A stretch of DNA of 64,000 bases from Vogesella indigofera (GCF_028548395.1 NZ_JAQQLA010000001.1:62001-126000), one strand, 5' to 3'; positions 54,592 through 63,998 are shown, numbered from the stretch's first letter. Numbers and translations: made by a program. The notes: a model not told the origin generated them from the sequence alone.

Positions 54592-55632
54592 ATGCTCCTA
54601 GTCCGTCCGAGCAAGCTGTCCGACCTGCCGCAGATTGAACGCATGGCGCGTTCCGACGGCCCGGTACTGCACTCCCTGCCGCCCGACCGCGATCGCCTGC
54701 AGCAGCGGGTGGATGATTCCGTGCATTCGCTGCGCGCCGAGGTCGATTGCCCCGGCGAGGAAAGCTACCTGTTCGTGCTGGAAGACACCGCCACCGGCCA
54801 GCTGCACGGCACCGCCGGCATCATGGCCGTTGCCGGCTTCTCCGAGCCGTTCTACGCCTTCCGCAACGAAGTGCTGGTGCACGCTTCGCGCGAGCTGAAG
54901 GTGAACCACCGCGTGCACGCGCTGGTGACCTCGCACGAGCTGACCGGCCGCACCCGCCTGACCGGCTTTTACTTCGACGAAGCGGCGCTCGGTCGCGGCA
55001 TGGCCGCGCCGCAGCTGCTGTCGCGAGCACGCATGATGTTCATCGCCCAGCACCGCGAACGCTTCAACAACGAGATCTTCTCGGTGCTGCCGGGCGTCAC
55101 CGACGACAACGGCCGCTCGCCGTTCTGGGACGCGGTCGGCTTCAAGTTCTTCCGTCGCGACTTTGCCGAGATGGAGCTGGCCTCCGGTGGCCGCAGCCGC
55201 ACCTTCATCGCCGAGATGATGCAGGTCGATCCGCTGTACGTGCCGCTGATCGCCGAGGAAGCGCAACGCGTGATGGGTGAGCCGCACAGCGGCGCGCGCA
55301 CCAACTACCGCTGCCATCTGGCCGAAGGCCTGGAGCCGGATCATTTCGTCGACCTGTTCGACGCCGGCCCGGTGCTCACCGCACAGCTGGATGTCTGTCG
55401 CTCGGTGCGTTACAGCCGCCTGCACACCGCCCGCCGCGGCGTGGTCAGCGGCGCCACCGTGCCGTATCTGGTCAGCAACACGCTGACCGCCGAATTCCGT
55501 TGCCTGCTGGTGGACCTGCCGCCGCTGCAGGGCGACGAAGTCACGCTGCCGACCGCGGTAGCCGATGCGCTTGAGATCGTGGATGGCGACGCCGTGCGTT
55601 GCGTTCCGTTGCAGACCGAAGGGGGCCGCTGA
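54592..55632 (+). CDS. aruF: Arginine/ornithine N-succinyltransferase, alpha subunit
   Basis: A 346-residue AstA-family protein: MLLVRPSKLSDLPQIERMA, LFVLEDTATGQLHGTAGI, a central GNAT-like fold and RMMFIAQHRERFNNEIFSVLPG. It transfers succinyl from succinyl-CoA to arginine in the first step of the pathway, together with AruG. AGAGGAA precedes the ATG. The TGA overlaps the aruG ATG, and the paired alpha/beta form is typical of Pseudomonas-like organisms, not Escherichia. Confidence 0.95.
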   Translation: MLLVRPSKLSDLPQIERMARSDGPVLHSLPPDRDRLQQRVDDSVHSLRAEVDCPGEESYLFVLEDTATGQLHGTAGIMAVAGFSEPFYAFRNEVLVHASRELKVNHRVHALVTSHELTGRTRLTGFYFDEAALGRGMAAPQLLSRARMMFIAQHRERFNNEIFSVLPGVTDDNGRSPFWDAVGFKFFRRDFAEMELASGGRSRTFIAEMMQVDPLYVPLIAEEAQRVMGEPHSGARTNYRCHLAEGLEPDHFVDLFDAGPVLTAQLDVCRSVRYSRLHTARRGVVSGATVPYLVSNTLTAEFRCLLVDLPPLQGDEVTLPTAVADALEIVDGDAVRCVPLQTEGGR

Positions 55633-56657
55633 TGATCGTATTGAGAATGTGCCGGCCGGACGACGTCGACGCGCTGGTGATGCTGGGCCACAAGGCCGGC
55701 CCCGGCCTGACCACGCTGAAGCCGGACCCGGTCGCGCAGGGTGCGCGCCTTGAGCGCGTGCAGCGCACCATCGCCGGCGAACTACCACTGGCCGAGCAGG
55801 GCTATCTGTTCGTGCTGGAAGACACTGCCAGCGGCAAAGTGGTGGGGGTGTGCGGTATCGAAGTGGCCGTCGGCCTCGACCAGGCGTTCTGGACCTACCG
55901 CATGGATACCTTCGTGCACGCCAGCCGCGAGCTGGGGCTGTGGACGCGCATGGACAAGCTGCACATGTCGCATGGCCTGACCGGTTATTCCGAGCTGTGC
56001 ACGCTGTTCCTCGACCCGGATTACCGCGTTAACGGCAACGGCTCGCTGCTGTCCAAGGCGCGCTTCATGTTCATCGGCCAGTTCCGCGAGCGCTTTGCCG
56101 AGCGCATCTGCGCCGAAATGCGTGGTTACTTCGACGAAAACGGCGAATCGCCGTTCTGGAAGGCGCTGGGTGCACACTTCTACCGTATCGACTTTCACGA
56201 GGCCGATCGCCTGGTGGCGCTGGGCAAGAAATCCTTCCTTGCCGAGCTGATGCCGCGCTACCCGGTGTACATCGACTTCCTGCCGCAGGACGCCCGCGAC
56301 TGCATCGGCAAGGTGCACAAGGAAACCGAGCCGGCACGCCGGCTGCTGGAAGTGGAAGGCCTGCGCCTGGAACAGCACGTGGACATCTTCGAAGGCGGCC
56401 CGGTGCTGGAAGCGCGCATCGACGACCTGCGCGTGATGCGCGACAGCGGCCTGTACCAGGTGGAAATCGTGGCCGAAGCGGCTGCCGACGCTCCGCGCCA
56501 GCTGGTGGCCAACGCCGAGCTGGCCGACTTCCGCGTGATTCTGGCTGCGGCCAACGTGGCAGACGGCGTGGTGCACCTCACCGCCGAACAGGCACGCGCG
56601 CTGCAGGTGAAAGCCGGCGACCGCGTCCGCGTGATGCCGCAGAACCCGGCCAAATAA
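55632..56657 (+). CDS. aruG: Arginine/ornithine N-succinyltransferase, beta subunit
   Basis: A 341-residue AstA paralogue: MIVLRMCRPDDVDALVMLG, LFVLEDTASGKVVGVCGIEVAVG, TLFLDPDYRVNGNGSLLSKARFMFIGQFRERF. It forms the heteromeric succinyltransferase with AruF. The start overlaps the aruF stop by one base (TGATG), giving strict coupling. About one third identity to AruF by eye reflects the ancient duplication. Confidence 0.95.
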   Translation: MIVLRMCRPDDVDALVMLGHKAGPGLTTLKPDPVAQGARLERVQRTIAGELPLAEQGYLFVLEDTASGKVVGVCGIEVAVGLDQAFWTYRMDTFVHASRELGLWTRMDKLHMSHGLTGYSELCTLFLDPDYRVNGNGSLLSKARFMFIGQFRERFAERICAEMRGYFDENGESPFWKALGAHFYRIDFHEADRLVALGKKSFLAELMPRYPVYIDFLPQDARDCIGKVHKETEPARRLLEVEGLRLEQHVDIFEGGPVLEARIDDLRVMRDSGLYQVEIVAEAAADAPRQLVANAELADFRVILAAANVADGVVHLTAEQARALQVKAGDRVRVMPQNPAK

Positions 56658-56672
56658 ACCGAACATTTATTG

Positions 56673-56692
56673 CCGGCAGCCAGTGCTGCCGG
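56673..56692 (+). terminator. Weak hairpin after aruG
   Basis: CCGGCAGC and GCTGCCGG with a CAGT loop, then TTTACC: a short T-run, so a partial terminator or processing site before astD. Confidence 0.45.
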
Positions 56693-56712
56693 TTTACCAA
56701 CACAAACGGGCG

Positions 56713-56738
56713 CCTCGAAAAACGGGAATTTTTCGAGG
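56713..56738. other. Second hairpin in the aruG-astD gap
   Basis: CCTCGAAAAA and TTTTTCGAGG form a 10-bp stem with a 6-base loop, 21 bases before astD. With the preceding hairpin it makes the 102-base gap highly structured. Confidence 0.5.
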
Positions 56739-56759
56739 TGTCCAGACAGGAATACAGCA

Positions 56760-58226
56760 ATGAGCCAACTGTTCATCGACGGCGCCTGGACCACCGGTCG
56801 CGGCGCAACCTTCGTCTCGCTCAACCCGGCCAACGGCCAGCCGGTATGGGAAGGCCACTCGGCCGCCGCCGCCGACATCGACGCCGCCTTCGCCGCTGCG
56901 CGCCGCGCCTTTGACGACTGGCGCCGCCGCTCGCTGGACGAGCGCATCGCGCTGGTGCGCCGCTTTGCCGAAGTGCTGGGCGAGCACAAGGAAGACATGG
57001 CCCGCGCCATCGGCGTGGAAACCGGCAAGCCGCTGTGGGAGTCGCGCCAGGAAGTGGCGGCCATGGTGGGCAAGATCGACATCTCCATCCGCGCCTACAA
57101 CGACCGCACCGGTGAAAAGCGTGGCGAGCTGGCCGGCGACACCACCGTGCTGCGCCACCGCCCGCACGGCGTGATGGCGGTGTACGGCCCGTACAACTTC
57201 CCCGGCCACCTGCCGAACGGCCACATCGTTCCGGCGCTGATCGCCGGCAACACCATCCTGTTCAAGCCGTCGGAACTCACCCCGCTGGTGGCCGAGCTCA
57301 CCATCAAGCTGTGGGAAAAGGCCGGCGCACCGGCTGGCGTGATCAACCTGCTGCAGGGTGAGCGCGATACCGGTATCGCCCTGGCGCAGCACCCGGCGCT
57401 GGACGGCCTGCTGTTCACCGGCAGCTCCGCCACCGGCGTGGCACTGCACAAGCAGTTCGCCGGCCGCCCCGGCTTCATGCTGGCGCTGGAAATGGGTGGC
57501 AACAACCCGATGCTGGTGGCCGAGGTGGACAACCTGGACGGCGCCGTGCACCACGCCATCCAGTCGTCCTTCCTGTCGGCAGGCCAGCGCTGCACCTGCG
57601 CGCGCCGCCTGCTGGTGCCGCACGGCGAGTTCGGCGACCGCTTCATCGCCCGCTTTGCCGAAGTGGCCGCCAAGCTCACCATCGGTGAATACGATGCCGA
57701 GCAGCAGCCGTTCATGGGCGCCATGGTGTCGCTGAAGGCCGCGCAGGGCATGCTGGCCGCACAGGACAAGCTGCTGGCGCTGGGCGCCAAATCCATCCTG
57801 GCCATGCGCCAGCTGCAGGACGGCAAGGCCTTCGTGACCCCTGCCATCGTGGACGTGACTGACATCGCCGCCCAGCTGCCGGACGAGGAATACTTCGGCC
57901 CGCTGAGCCAGATCATCCGTTACCACGACTTCGACGAAGCGCTGCAGATCGCCAACAACACCCAGTACGGCCTGTCCGCCGCGCTGCTGGCCGACGACGC
58001 GGCGCTGTGGCAGCGCTTCAACCAGGACATCCGCGCCGGCGTGGTGAACTGGAACAAACCAACCAACGGCGCTTCATCCGCTGCACCGTTCGGTGGCACC
58101 GGCCTGTCCGGCAACCACCGCCCGGGCGCCTACTACGCCGCCGACTACTGCGCCTACCCGATGGCGTCGGTGGAAGCGGGCGAGCTGACGCTGCCGGCGC
58201 AGCTGTCGCCGGGCATGACTTTCTGA
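56760..58226 (+). CDS. astD: Succinylglutamate-semialdehyde dehydrogenase
   Basis: A 488-residue aldehyde dehydrogenase of the AstD group: GPYNFPGHLPNGHIVPALIAGN, FTGSSATGVALHKQFAGRPG, the catalytic Glu in LEMGGNNP, the Cys in SAGQRCTCARRL and EEYFGPLSQI. It oxidises succinylglutamate semialdehyde to succinylglutamate. CAGGAATACAGCA precedes the ATG. It ends the aru run here; astB (arginine dihydrolase) and astE (desuccinylase) are not found in the window, so the pathway is completed elsewhere. Confidence 0.95.
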   Translation: MSQLFIDGAWTTGRGATFVSLNPANGQPVWEGHSAAAADIDAAFAAARRAFDDWRRRSLDERIALVRRFAEVLGEHKEDMARAIGVETGKPLWESRQEVAAMVGKIDISIRAYNDRTGEKRGELAGDTTVLRHRPHGVMAVYGPYNFPGHLPNGHIVPALIAGNTILFKPSELTPLVAELTIKLWEKAGAPAGVINLLQGERDTGIALAQHPALDGLLFTGSSATGVALHKQFAGRPGFMLALEMGGNNPMLVAEVDNLDGAVHHAIQSSFLSAGQRCTCARRLLVPHGEFGDRFIARFAEVAAKLTIGEYDAEQQPFMGAMVSLKAAQGMLAAQDKLLALGAKSILAMRQLQDGKAFVTPAIVDVTDIAAQLPDEEYFGPLSQIIRYHDFDEALQIANNTQYGLSAALLADDAALWQRFNQDIRAGVVNWNKPTNGASSAAPFGGTGLSGNHRPGAYYAADYCAYPMASVEAGELTLPAQLSPGMTF

Positions 58227-58249
58227 GGGTGTTGTTTCTGCTCCTTGAC

Positions 58250-58273
58250 AGCCCGCCGCGTGCGGGCTTTTTT
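58250..58273 (+). terminator. Rho-independent terminator after astD
   Basis: AGCCCGC and GCGGGCT with a 5-base loop, followed by six T including the last stem base, 23 bases after the stop. Confidence 0.9.
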
Positions 58274-58309
58274 GCGTGCGGCCAACCTTGTGCAAGCTTG
58301 GCCGCACGC
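58274..58309. repeat. GCGGCCAACCTTG repeat, inverted pair
   Basis: GCGTGCGGCCAACCTTG and CAAGCTTGGCCGCACGC pair with one mismatch and a 2-base loop. It starts where the astD terminator T-run ends. Confidence 0.8.
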
Positions 58310-58310
58310 G

Positions 58311-58470
58311 CTCAGAACCTGTTCAAAGTCGCGCGCGCTCACGCGAGACAAGGCGAAAACGACGGAGAAAGCGGCGTTTAGCTGGATATAAACAAGCAGG
58401 CCGAAAGCGTTTTCAACGCGGTATCGCCCCATGTGAGATCAGTCGCAGCAGACATTGAACAGTTTCTCAG
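58311..58470. mobile_element. MITE-like element, 160 bp
   Basis: The ends CTCAGAACCTGTTCAAAGTC and, read from the other side, CTGAGAAACTGTTCAATGTC are imperfect terminal inverted repeats (17 of 20). The interior is non-coding. Its right end overlaps the stop codon (58467-58469) of the EAL gene, so the element supplies that TGA. No transposase is present; target-site duplication is not evident. Confidence 0.55.
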
Positions 58471-60938
58471 GACTTGCCACGCAGGTAGTCGGCGACCGCC
58501 GTCGGCGGCATGGGCCGCGCCTCGAGAAAACCCTGCATCTCGTCGCAGCCGTTGGCCAGCAGCCAGGCCTGCTGCGCCGGGGTTTCCACGCCCTCGGCCA
58601 CGGTGCCGCAGGCCAGCTGTTGCGCTAGGGTGATGATGGTGCGCGCCACCGCGCGGCCTTCTTCGCGGTCGAGATTGCGCACGAAGGCGAGGTCGATCTT
58701 CAGCACCGACACCGGCAGCTGCTGCAGGTAGGCGAGCGAGGAGTAGCCGGTGCCGAAGTCGTCGAGCGCGAGGTGCAGCCCCAGTCCGCGCAGTTGCTGC
58801 AGCAGCGGCAGCGCCCACTGCAGGTTTTCCATTGCCGCGGTCTCGGTGATTTCCAGCTCCAGCTGCGCCGGTGCCACGCCGTGACGCTGGCAGCTTTGCA
58901 GCAGCCAGTCCTGCAGCCCGGCATCGCCGAGCTGGCGCGGCGACAGGTTGATCGCCATGCGGCCAACCTGGTAGCCGTCGCGCTGCCAGGCGGCACGCTG
59001 CGCGATGGCCTGATCCAGGGTCCAGCGCCCGAGGCGCAGGATGAAGCCGGTTTCTTCCGCCACCGGGATGAATTCGCCGGGGCTGATGGGGCCCTCGGCC
59101 GACTGCCAGCGCAGCAGCGCCTCGAAGCCGGCGACGCTGCCGTCGCGCAGCCGCACCCGCGGCTGGTACACCATCGCGAATTGCTGCTGCTGCAGCGCCA
59201 GCGCCATCTGGCCGGCCAGCTGCAGCCAGCGCCGGGTGCGTGCCGGCTCGCAATCGCTGAACGCCACCACCGGGGTGCTGATGCTGCGCTTGGCGGCGGT
59301 CATCGCCATCTCGGCGTTTTGCAGCAGCTGGCCGGGCTGGTCGCCGTCCTCCGGATAGCGACAGTAGCCGGCACGGGCGCCGGCCTGCAGTTCGATGCCG
59401 CCGGGCAGCACGAACGGTGCGGCAAAGGCTTCCAGCAGTTGCTGCGCGCGCGGCAGCGGCTGGCGCTGGCCCGGCATCAGCACGGCAAAGCTGTCGCCCT
59501 GCAGCCGCGTCAGCTGCTCGTCGGGGTGCAGCAGGCCTTGCAGGCGCTGGCTGCTGGCCACCAGCAGCGCATCGCCGCTGTCGTGGCCGAACACCTGGTT
59601 GATGCGCCCCAGTGCGTCGATATTGCACAGCAGCAGCGCGCCGTGCGGGCACTGCTGCAGGCTGGCGTCCAGCTTCTGGATGGTGGCATGGCGGTTGGGC
59701 AGCCCGGTTAGTTCGTCGTTGAGCGCCAGCCATTGCAGCTGCGAGGTCTGCTGCACCTGCACGCTGATGTCGCTGACAAAGGCCAGCACATAGGCGTGCT
59801 GGCCCCAGTGCAGCGGCGCCAGCTCGACGCTGGCGTGAAACTGGCTGCCATCACAGCGCTCGGCGGTCACCTGCTGGCGCTCGCCCATGCGGCGCACGCT
59901 GGCTGCGGCGTGGTAGCCGCCACGGTGCTGGCGGTGCGCGCCGCGCCGTGCGATCGGCACCAGCTGGTCGATGTGGCCGCCGTCGAGCGCGCCCGGCGCG
60001 GCATGGAACAGCTGTTCCGCCGCCGGATTGCTGCTGACGATGCGACCGTCCTGATCCACCACCAGAATGCCCAGCGGCGCGCCGGAAACCAGTGCGTGCA
60101 GGCGGTTGCGTGCGTCCTCGTGCGCGGTTTTTTCCACCGTCAGCTGCTGGTAGGGTTGCAGCAGGCGGGTTTCGATCACCCCGCGCAGGAAAAAGCCCTG
60201 GCCGATAACCTTGAACACGTGGCCGAGGCCGTTGGCGACGTCGTCCACCAGCTGGTAGAAGCAGAAAAACAGCTCGCCGAAGGCCAGCACCAGCAGGCCG
60301 GCGGTCAGCCACTGCCCGGCAAAGATCGACTGCTGCGCGCGGTGCACGCGAAAGGCCAGCAGCAGGTAGCCGCCCACCAGCAGCCATTCCAGCACGATCT
60401 TCAGCGAGGTCAGGCCGCTGCCGGGCTGGTACAGCACCGGTAGCCTGTTGTACAGGCCGACGCCGAGCAGCGCCACCAGCGCGCCGTACAGCCACAGCAG
60501 CGGAATGGCGCGCCGCTGTTGCGGGGGCGGCAGCAGCATGCACAGGATCGCTAGCGCCACCATCGTGCGTGCGCCCAGCCACAGCACGATGGCCTTTTGC
60601 GGCGTGTTGGCGGTGACGAAGGCCGGCAGCAGCGCGTAGGACACGGTGTGCAGGGTATCCAGTGCCGCGATCACCGCGAAGCCGACCGCCAGCACCCGTA
60701 GCGGGCGGCTGCTGTCGGTGCGGAACCAGGCCATCACCGCCACCAGCAGGCTCATGGCGATGGACAGGATCTCCAGCATGGTGTGGATGGCGGCGTAGCC
60801 GGGCAGGCGTGCCCAGCCCGGCGACACCAGCTGCAACAGCAGCATCAGCGAGATCAGGAAACACAGCAGCAGCGCCAGCGGCAGCGGGGTCGCGCTGTTG
60901 GCGGACGGCGTACTGGCGGGCCAGGACAGAGATAGCAT
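58467..60938 (-). CDS. MASE3-PAS-GGDEF(degenerate)-EAL c-di-GMP phosphodiesterase
   Basis: An 823-residue inner-membrane signalling protein. About seven membrane helices (MASE3-like, 18-250, with HTMLEILSI and [10 protein letters not shown]) are followed by a PAS domain (about 270-400), a GGDEF domain whose active loop reads LQGDSF, so cyclase activity is probably lost, and an EAL domain with intact [33 protein letters not shown] and AEGVET. It should hydrolyse c-di-GMP. The start at 60938 gives the first hydrophobic helix; no strong ribosome site is present. The C-terminus ends inside a MITE-like repeat. Confidence 0.9.
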   Translation of the reverse strand: MLSLSWPASTPSANSATPLPLALLLCFLISLMLLLQLVSPGWARLPGYAAIHTMLEILSIAMSLLVAVMAWFRTDSSRPLRVLAVGFAVIAALDTLHTVSYALLPAFVTANTPQKAIVLWLGARTMVALAILCMLLPPPQQRRAIPLLWLYGALVALLGVGLYNRLPVLYQPGSGLTSLKIVLEWLLVGGYLLLAFRVHRAQQSIFAGQWLTAGLLVLAFGELFFCFYQLVDDVANGLGHVFKVIGQGFFLRGVIETRLLQPYQQLTVEKTAHEDARNRLHALVSGAPLGILVVDQDGRIVSSNPAAEQLFHAAPGALDGGHIDQLVPIARRGAHRQHRGGYHAAASVRRMGERQQVTAERCDGSQFHASVELAPLHWGQHAYVLAFVSDISVQVQQTSQLQWLALNDELTGLPNRHATIQKLDASLQQCPHGALLLCNIDALGRINQVFGHDSGDALLVASSQRLQGLLHPDEQLTRLQGDSFAVLMPGQRQPLPRAQQLLEAFAAPFVLPGGIELQAGARAGYCRYPEDGDQPGQLLQNAEMAMTAAKRSISTPVVAFSDCEPARTRRWLQLAGQMALALQQQQFAMVYQPRVRLRDGSVAGFEALLRWQSAEGPISPGEFIPVAEETGFILRLGRWTLDQAIAQRAAWQRDGYQVGRMAINLSPRQLGDAGLQDWLLQSCQRHGVAPAQLELEITETAAMENLQWALPLLQQLRGLGLHLALDDFGTGYSSLAYLQQLPVSVLKIDLAFVRNLDREEGRAVARTIITLAQQLACGTVAEGVETPAQQAWLLANGCDEMQGFLEARPMPPTAVADYLRGKS

Positions 60939-61347
60939 GCGGACGGGCTTTCGGCTGGGGTCGCAAAAGGGGTCAGGCAGCGCCGCCCGATGCCGGCGGC
61001 AAATTATCACTTTACCTTAAGTCATGGCGGCCATGCCGCTACAGCATGCCGGAACTTGATTTGACCCCACTGCCAGTGTGGCAAGCAGGACAACTGTGTG
61101 CCCGGACAGCCGCGGCGGCGGCCCGGGTGGCAGCCATGCGCGGAATGGGCGCACCTTGTGGACGTCGGTGCCGGGTGGCGGTGTCTATAGTGTGAGCTAG
61201 GATCAGTTAATACTGATTTAATCGCGGCGGCCGGTTTTGCCCGGCCGCCGCGATAAAACAGGCGTTAACAGGCCCTCTGGCCGCAGCAACGGCGGACTAC
61301 CCTGCAAGACGGCGGGCGCCGTTTTGGCACAAGCTGGAGGCACGATC
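60939..61347. other. Gap with paired hairpins, no gene seen
   Basis: These 409 bases hold ATCAGT/ACTGAT (61202-61217) and a perfect 14-bp stem (61221-61234 with 61241-61254, loop TTTTGC). The divergent promoters of the EAL gene and the small membrane protein must lie here. Confidence 0.5.
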
Positions 61348-61695
61348 ATGCCCACTACGCCGGAACCCGGACTACTGCAGCTGTTGTATCTCTATTTCAT
61401 CCCGTACTGGCTGTTTCGTGATGTCACCCACGGCGATCAAATGCTGCGCGAGCAGAACTACCGCTACAACCGCGAACAGCGTAAATACCTGCCCGGCTAT
61501 CTGCTGAAGTGGGCGGTCCTGTGCGCCTTGCTGCTGGCCAGCCACCAGCTGGCCAAGGAGCTGGCGCTGCAGGTGCCGGACTGGGAGCAGCTGTTTCAGC
61601 TGTGGACGCTGTTTTCCGGCATCAGCTTCGCGGTCGGCGTTGCGCTGATGTCCAACATCATGGTGGCCTGGAGCTTCCTGACCTTCATCCCCTGA
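61348..61695 (+). CDS. Small membrane protein, hypothetical
   Basis: A 115-residue protein with likely membrane segments at about 9-24, 49-68 and 84-110, and a basic loop QMLREQNYRYNREQRKYLPG between the first two. GGAGG stands 7 bases before the ATG at 61348. The open frame runs 37 codons further upstream with no support. I do not recognise the family, and the flanking genes give no clue. Confidence 0.65.
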   Translation: MPTTPEPGLLQLLYLYFIPYWLFRDVTHGDQMLREQNYRYNREQRKYLPGYLLKWAVLCALLLASHQLAKELALQVPDWEQLFQLWTLFSGISFAVGVALMSNIMVAWSFLTFIP

Positions 61696-61748
61696 GGCCT
61701 GCCCGTGCGCCGTGTACGGCAAGCCTGGCCGCATGGCGGGTGAGCGCT

Positions 61749-61762
61749 TGCGGCCAACCTTG
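61749..61762 (+). repeat. GCGGCCAACCTTG repeat, single copy
   Basis: TGCGGCCAACCTTG lies between convergent genes; a diverged inverted partner (CAAGCCTGGCCGCA) precedes it at 61720-61733. Confidence 0.7.
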
Positions 61763-61786
61763 CTGCGCAATCCTTTCTCCCCCGCG

Positions 61787-61814
61787 TCCCGGATGCGCTG
61801 CGCTTATCCGGCTA
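61787..61814. repeat. REP-like unit overlapping the LysR stop codon
   Basis: TCCCGGATGCGCTGCGCTTA followed by TCCGGCTA matches the right arm of the REP pair at 53118-53149. The terminal CTA is the stop codon (TAG) of the leftward LysR gene. Confidence 0.65.
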
Positions 61815-62729
61815 GGAGAGGGCAGCCTCTTCCTGCGCCGCCTGCGCCAGCAGCCATTCGCGGAACACGCGTACCTTGTACACGTCGGTGCGGGTCGCCG
61901 GGTGCACCAGGTAGTAGGCATGCTGGCTGCGCACCGGCTGGTCCAGTGCCAGCTGCAGCCGACCGCTGGCCAGCTCCTCCGCCACCAGGAACTGCGGCAA
62001 CACCGCGATGCCGAGGCCGGAGATCGCCGCCTGGATCACCATGAAGAAATGCTCGAAGCGCGGGCCGGACAGCAGGCTGGCCTGGTGGGTATCCATGTCC
62101 TGCAGGCCGGCGGCGGACAGCCAGTCGTTCCACGCCTGCGGCCGGGTGGTGTGCTGTAGCAGGGTGTAGTCCAGCAGCTCGCGTACGTCGGCGAGCGGTT
62201 TTTTCAGCAGGCCGGGCGCGCACACCGGCACGATGTCCTCGCCCATCAGCCGGTGACAGATGGCACCCGGCCACAGCGCCGGGCCGAAGTGAATCGCCAC
62301 GTCGGCCTCCACCTTGTCGAAATCGAACGGCCGCACCTGGGTGACCAGGTTGAGCTGGATGTCCGGGTAGCGCGCGCTGAAATCCACCAGCCTTGGCACC
62401 AGCCAGCGCGAGCCGAAGGTGGGCAGCATCGCCACGGTGAGCACGCCGCCCTCGCCGCGATAGGCCATCAGCTGCAGTGTGGCGGCCTCGGCGCGATCGA
62501 GTACATCCTGGATTGCCGCGGCGTAAGCCTCGCCGGCCACGGTCAGCACCAGTCGCTGTTTGACGCGCTCGAACAAGGGGCGGCCGATGAAGTCTTCCAG
62601 CCCGCGGATCTGGCGGCTGACCGCGCTTTGCGTCAGGTTCAGTTCTTCGGCGGCGCGGGTAAAGCTCAGGTGGCGCACGGCGGCTTCGAAACACTGCAGG
62701 GCCATCAGCGAGGGGAGGGTGCGGCGCAT
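61812..62729 (-). CDS. LysR-family regulator (GcvA-like)
   Basis: A 305-residue LTTR of the GcvA/AmpR branch: MRRTLPSLMALQCFEAAVRHLSFTRAAEELN, LTQSAVSRQIRGLEDFIGRPLF and an effector domain with the GcvA-type FDFDKVEADVAIHFG segment. It is divergent from the DUF1338 enzyme, so it probably controls it. A TTCAT-N11-ATGAA dyad lies 7 bases before its start. Confidence 0.92.
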   Translation of the reverse strand: MRRTLPSLMALQCFEAAVRHLSFTRAAEELNLTQSAVSRQIRGLEDFIGRPLFERVKQRLVLTVAGEAYAAAIQDVLDRAEAATLQLMAYRGEGGVLTVAMLPTFGSRWLVPRLVDFSARYPDIQLNLVTQVRPFDFDKVEADVAIHFGPALWPGAICHRLMGEDIVPVCAPGLLKKPLADVRELLDYTLLQHTTRPQAWNDWLSAAGLQDMDTHQASLLSGPRFEHFFMVIQAAISGLGIAVLPQFLVAEELASGRLQLALDQPVRSQHAYYLVHPATRTDVYKVRVFREWLLAQAAQEEAALS

Positions 62730-62735
62730 GGTGAG

Positions 62736-62756
62736 TTCATGAGTTTAAGGAATGAA
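62736..62756. promoter_or_regulatory. LysR-type T-N11-A dyad
   Basis: TTCAT-N11-ATGAA fits the LTTR box, in the 151-base divergent gap, just upstream of the lysR start. Confidence 0.5.
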
Positions 62757-62880
62757 GTCAGCAGAATACATCGCTTGAGCGCGACAGGGAAAGCCGTGAC
62801 ACTTTGCTTCATCAACGCCGCGGAAAAGATCAGCAATAGATCGCCGGCGCCATCGCACACTCAGGGAAGGGTATTCACAA

Positions 62881-63927
62881 ATGACACAAACTCAAGCGTC
62901 CGCCGCCAACAGCCAACTGCACAAACTGCTGCTACAGGTAGCCGGTGAAAAAGCCGCCGCCGAGCTGTTCACCATGATCAAGGTCGAAGACGTACTGCTG
63001 GCCGAGCAGGCCGGCGCCACCGTATCGCGCCTGGTACTGGCGCAGGCGATGAACATGCTGCTGTTCGCGAAGAACCTGGAAGCGGTGCCGGAAGGCAAGC
63101 GCTACGTGGCAGACAAGCTGGCTGCCGGCGGCCAGGTGGTGTTCGACCACGGCGCGCTGCGCACCGTGGCTGCGGCCAACACCGGCGCGCTGCCGCAGGG
63201 CGAGCTGGCCTTCAAGCGCCTGCTGGAGCCGCTGGGCTTTGCCGTAGCCGACGTGTACCCGCTGCCGCGCCTGAAGATGACCGGCCGCGCCTACTGTCAT
63301 CAGGATGCACCGGAGCAGGTGGCGCAGTTCTTCGTGTCCGAACTGCACGTGGACCAGTTCTCGCCGGCCTTCCAGGCGGCGGTGAACAAGGTGGTATCCA
63401 CCGCGCGCGATCCGCTGTCCGCCGAAGACAAGGCGCTGCTGGCCACGCTGTCTGACAAGCGCGAACTGCCGTTCGCCGATGCCGCCAGCCTGCTGCCCAA
63501 GCTGGTGGGCTGCTTCGACGTGCAGCACACTACCCCGGCACTGGCCGACTACCACACCCTGCTGCAGGAATCCGCCGAAATGGCGTGGATCTCCACCGAG
63601 GGCAACGCCTTCAACCACGCCACCGACCACGTGGCGGACGTATTCGCCACCGCCGACGAGCTGCGCGCCAAGGGCCAGCCGATCAAGGACAAGGTGGAAG
63701 TGTCCGCCAGCGGCCGCGTACGCCAGACCGCGTTCAAGGCAGCACAGGTGGAGCGCGAATTCATCGACGCCGATGGCCAGCGCGTCAGCCGCATCGTGCC
63801 GGGCTCGTTCTATGAATTCATCACCCGCGACCGTTACACCGACGAAGCGGGCCACAGCAAGCTGGACCTGCGCTTCGACAGCTCCAACGCGCAGGGCATC
63901 TTCAAGATGACCGCCGCTGCCTGCTGA
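62881..63927 (+). CDS. DUF1338 protein (2-oxoadipate dioxygenase/decarboxylase-like)
   Basis: A 348-residue DUF1338 protein. The motif VFDHGALRT aligns with the family DH-x-A-x-R (metal His90, substrate Arg94), with FNHATDH (His246) and SFYEFITR (Glu312) as the other ligands, and FVSELHVDQFSP as a further signature. The characterised member HglS/YdcJ converts 2-oxoadipate to D-2-hydroxyglutarate. HglS is longer (about 460), so this short form may act on a related oxo acid. The gene is divergent from a LysR gene and followed by a terminator. Confidence 0.85.
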   Translation: MTQTQASAANSQLHKLLLQVAGEKAAAELFTMIKVEDVLLAEQAGATVSRLVLAQAMNMLLFAKNLEAVPEGKRYVADKLAAGGQVVFDHGALRTVAAANTGALPQGELAFKRLLEPLGFAVADVYPLPRLKMTGRAYCHQDAPEQVAQFFVSELHVDQFSPAFQAAVNKVVSTARDPLSAEDKALLATLSDKRELPFADAASLLPKLVGCFDVQHTTPALADYHTLLQESAEMAWISTEGNAFNHATDHVADVFATADELRAKGQPIKDKVEVSASGRVRQTAFKAAQVEREFIDADGQRVSRIVPGSFYEFITRDRYTDEAGHSKLDLRFDSSNAQGIFKMTAAAC

Positions 63928-63971
63928 GTGCAGTCTGATCTCTCTGGGTAACGGCTCCTTGTTGCCTGCTT

Positions 63972-63998
63972 GACCTGCCCTGCGTAACGGGGCAGGTC
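63972..63998 (+). terminator. Probable terminator after the DUF1338 gene
   Basis: GACCTGCCC and GGGCAGGTC form a 9-bp stem with a 9-base loop; TT follows and the window ends, so the T-run cannot be confirmed. Confidence 0.6.
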
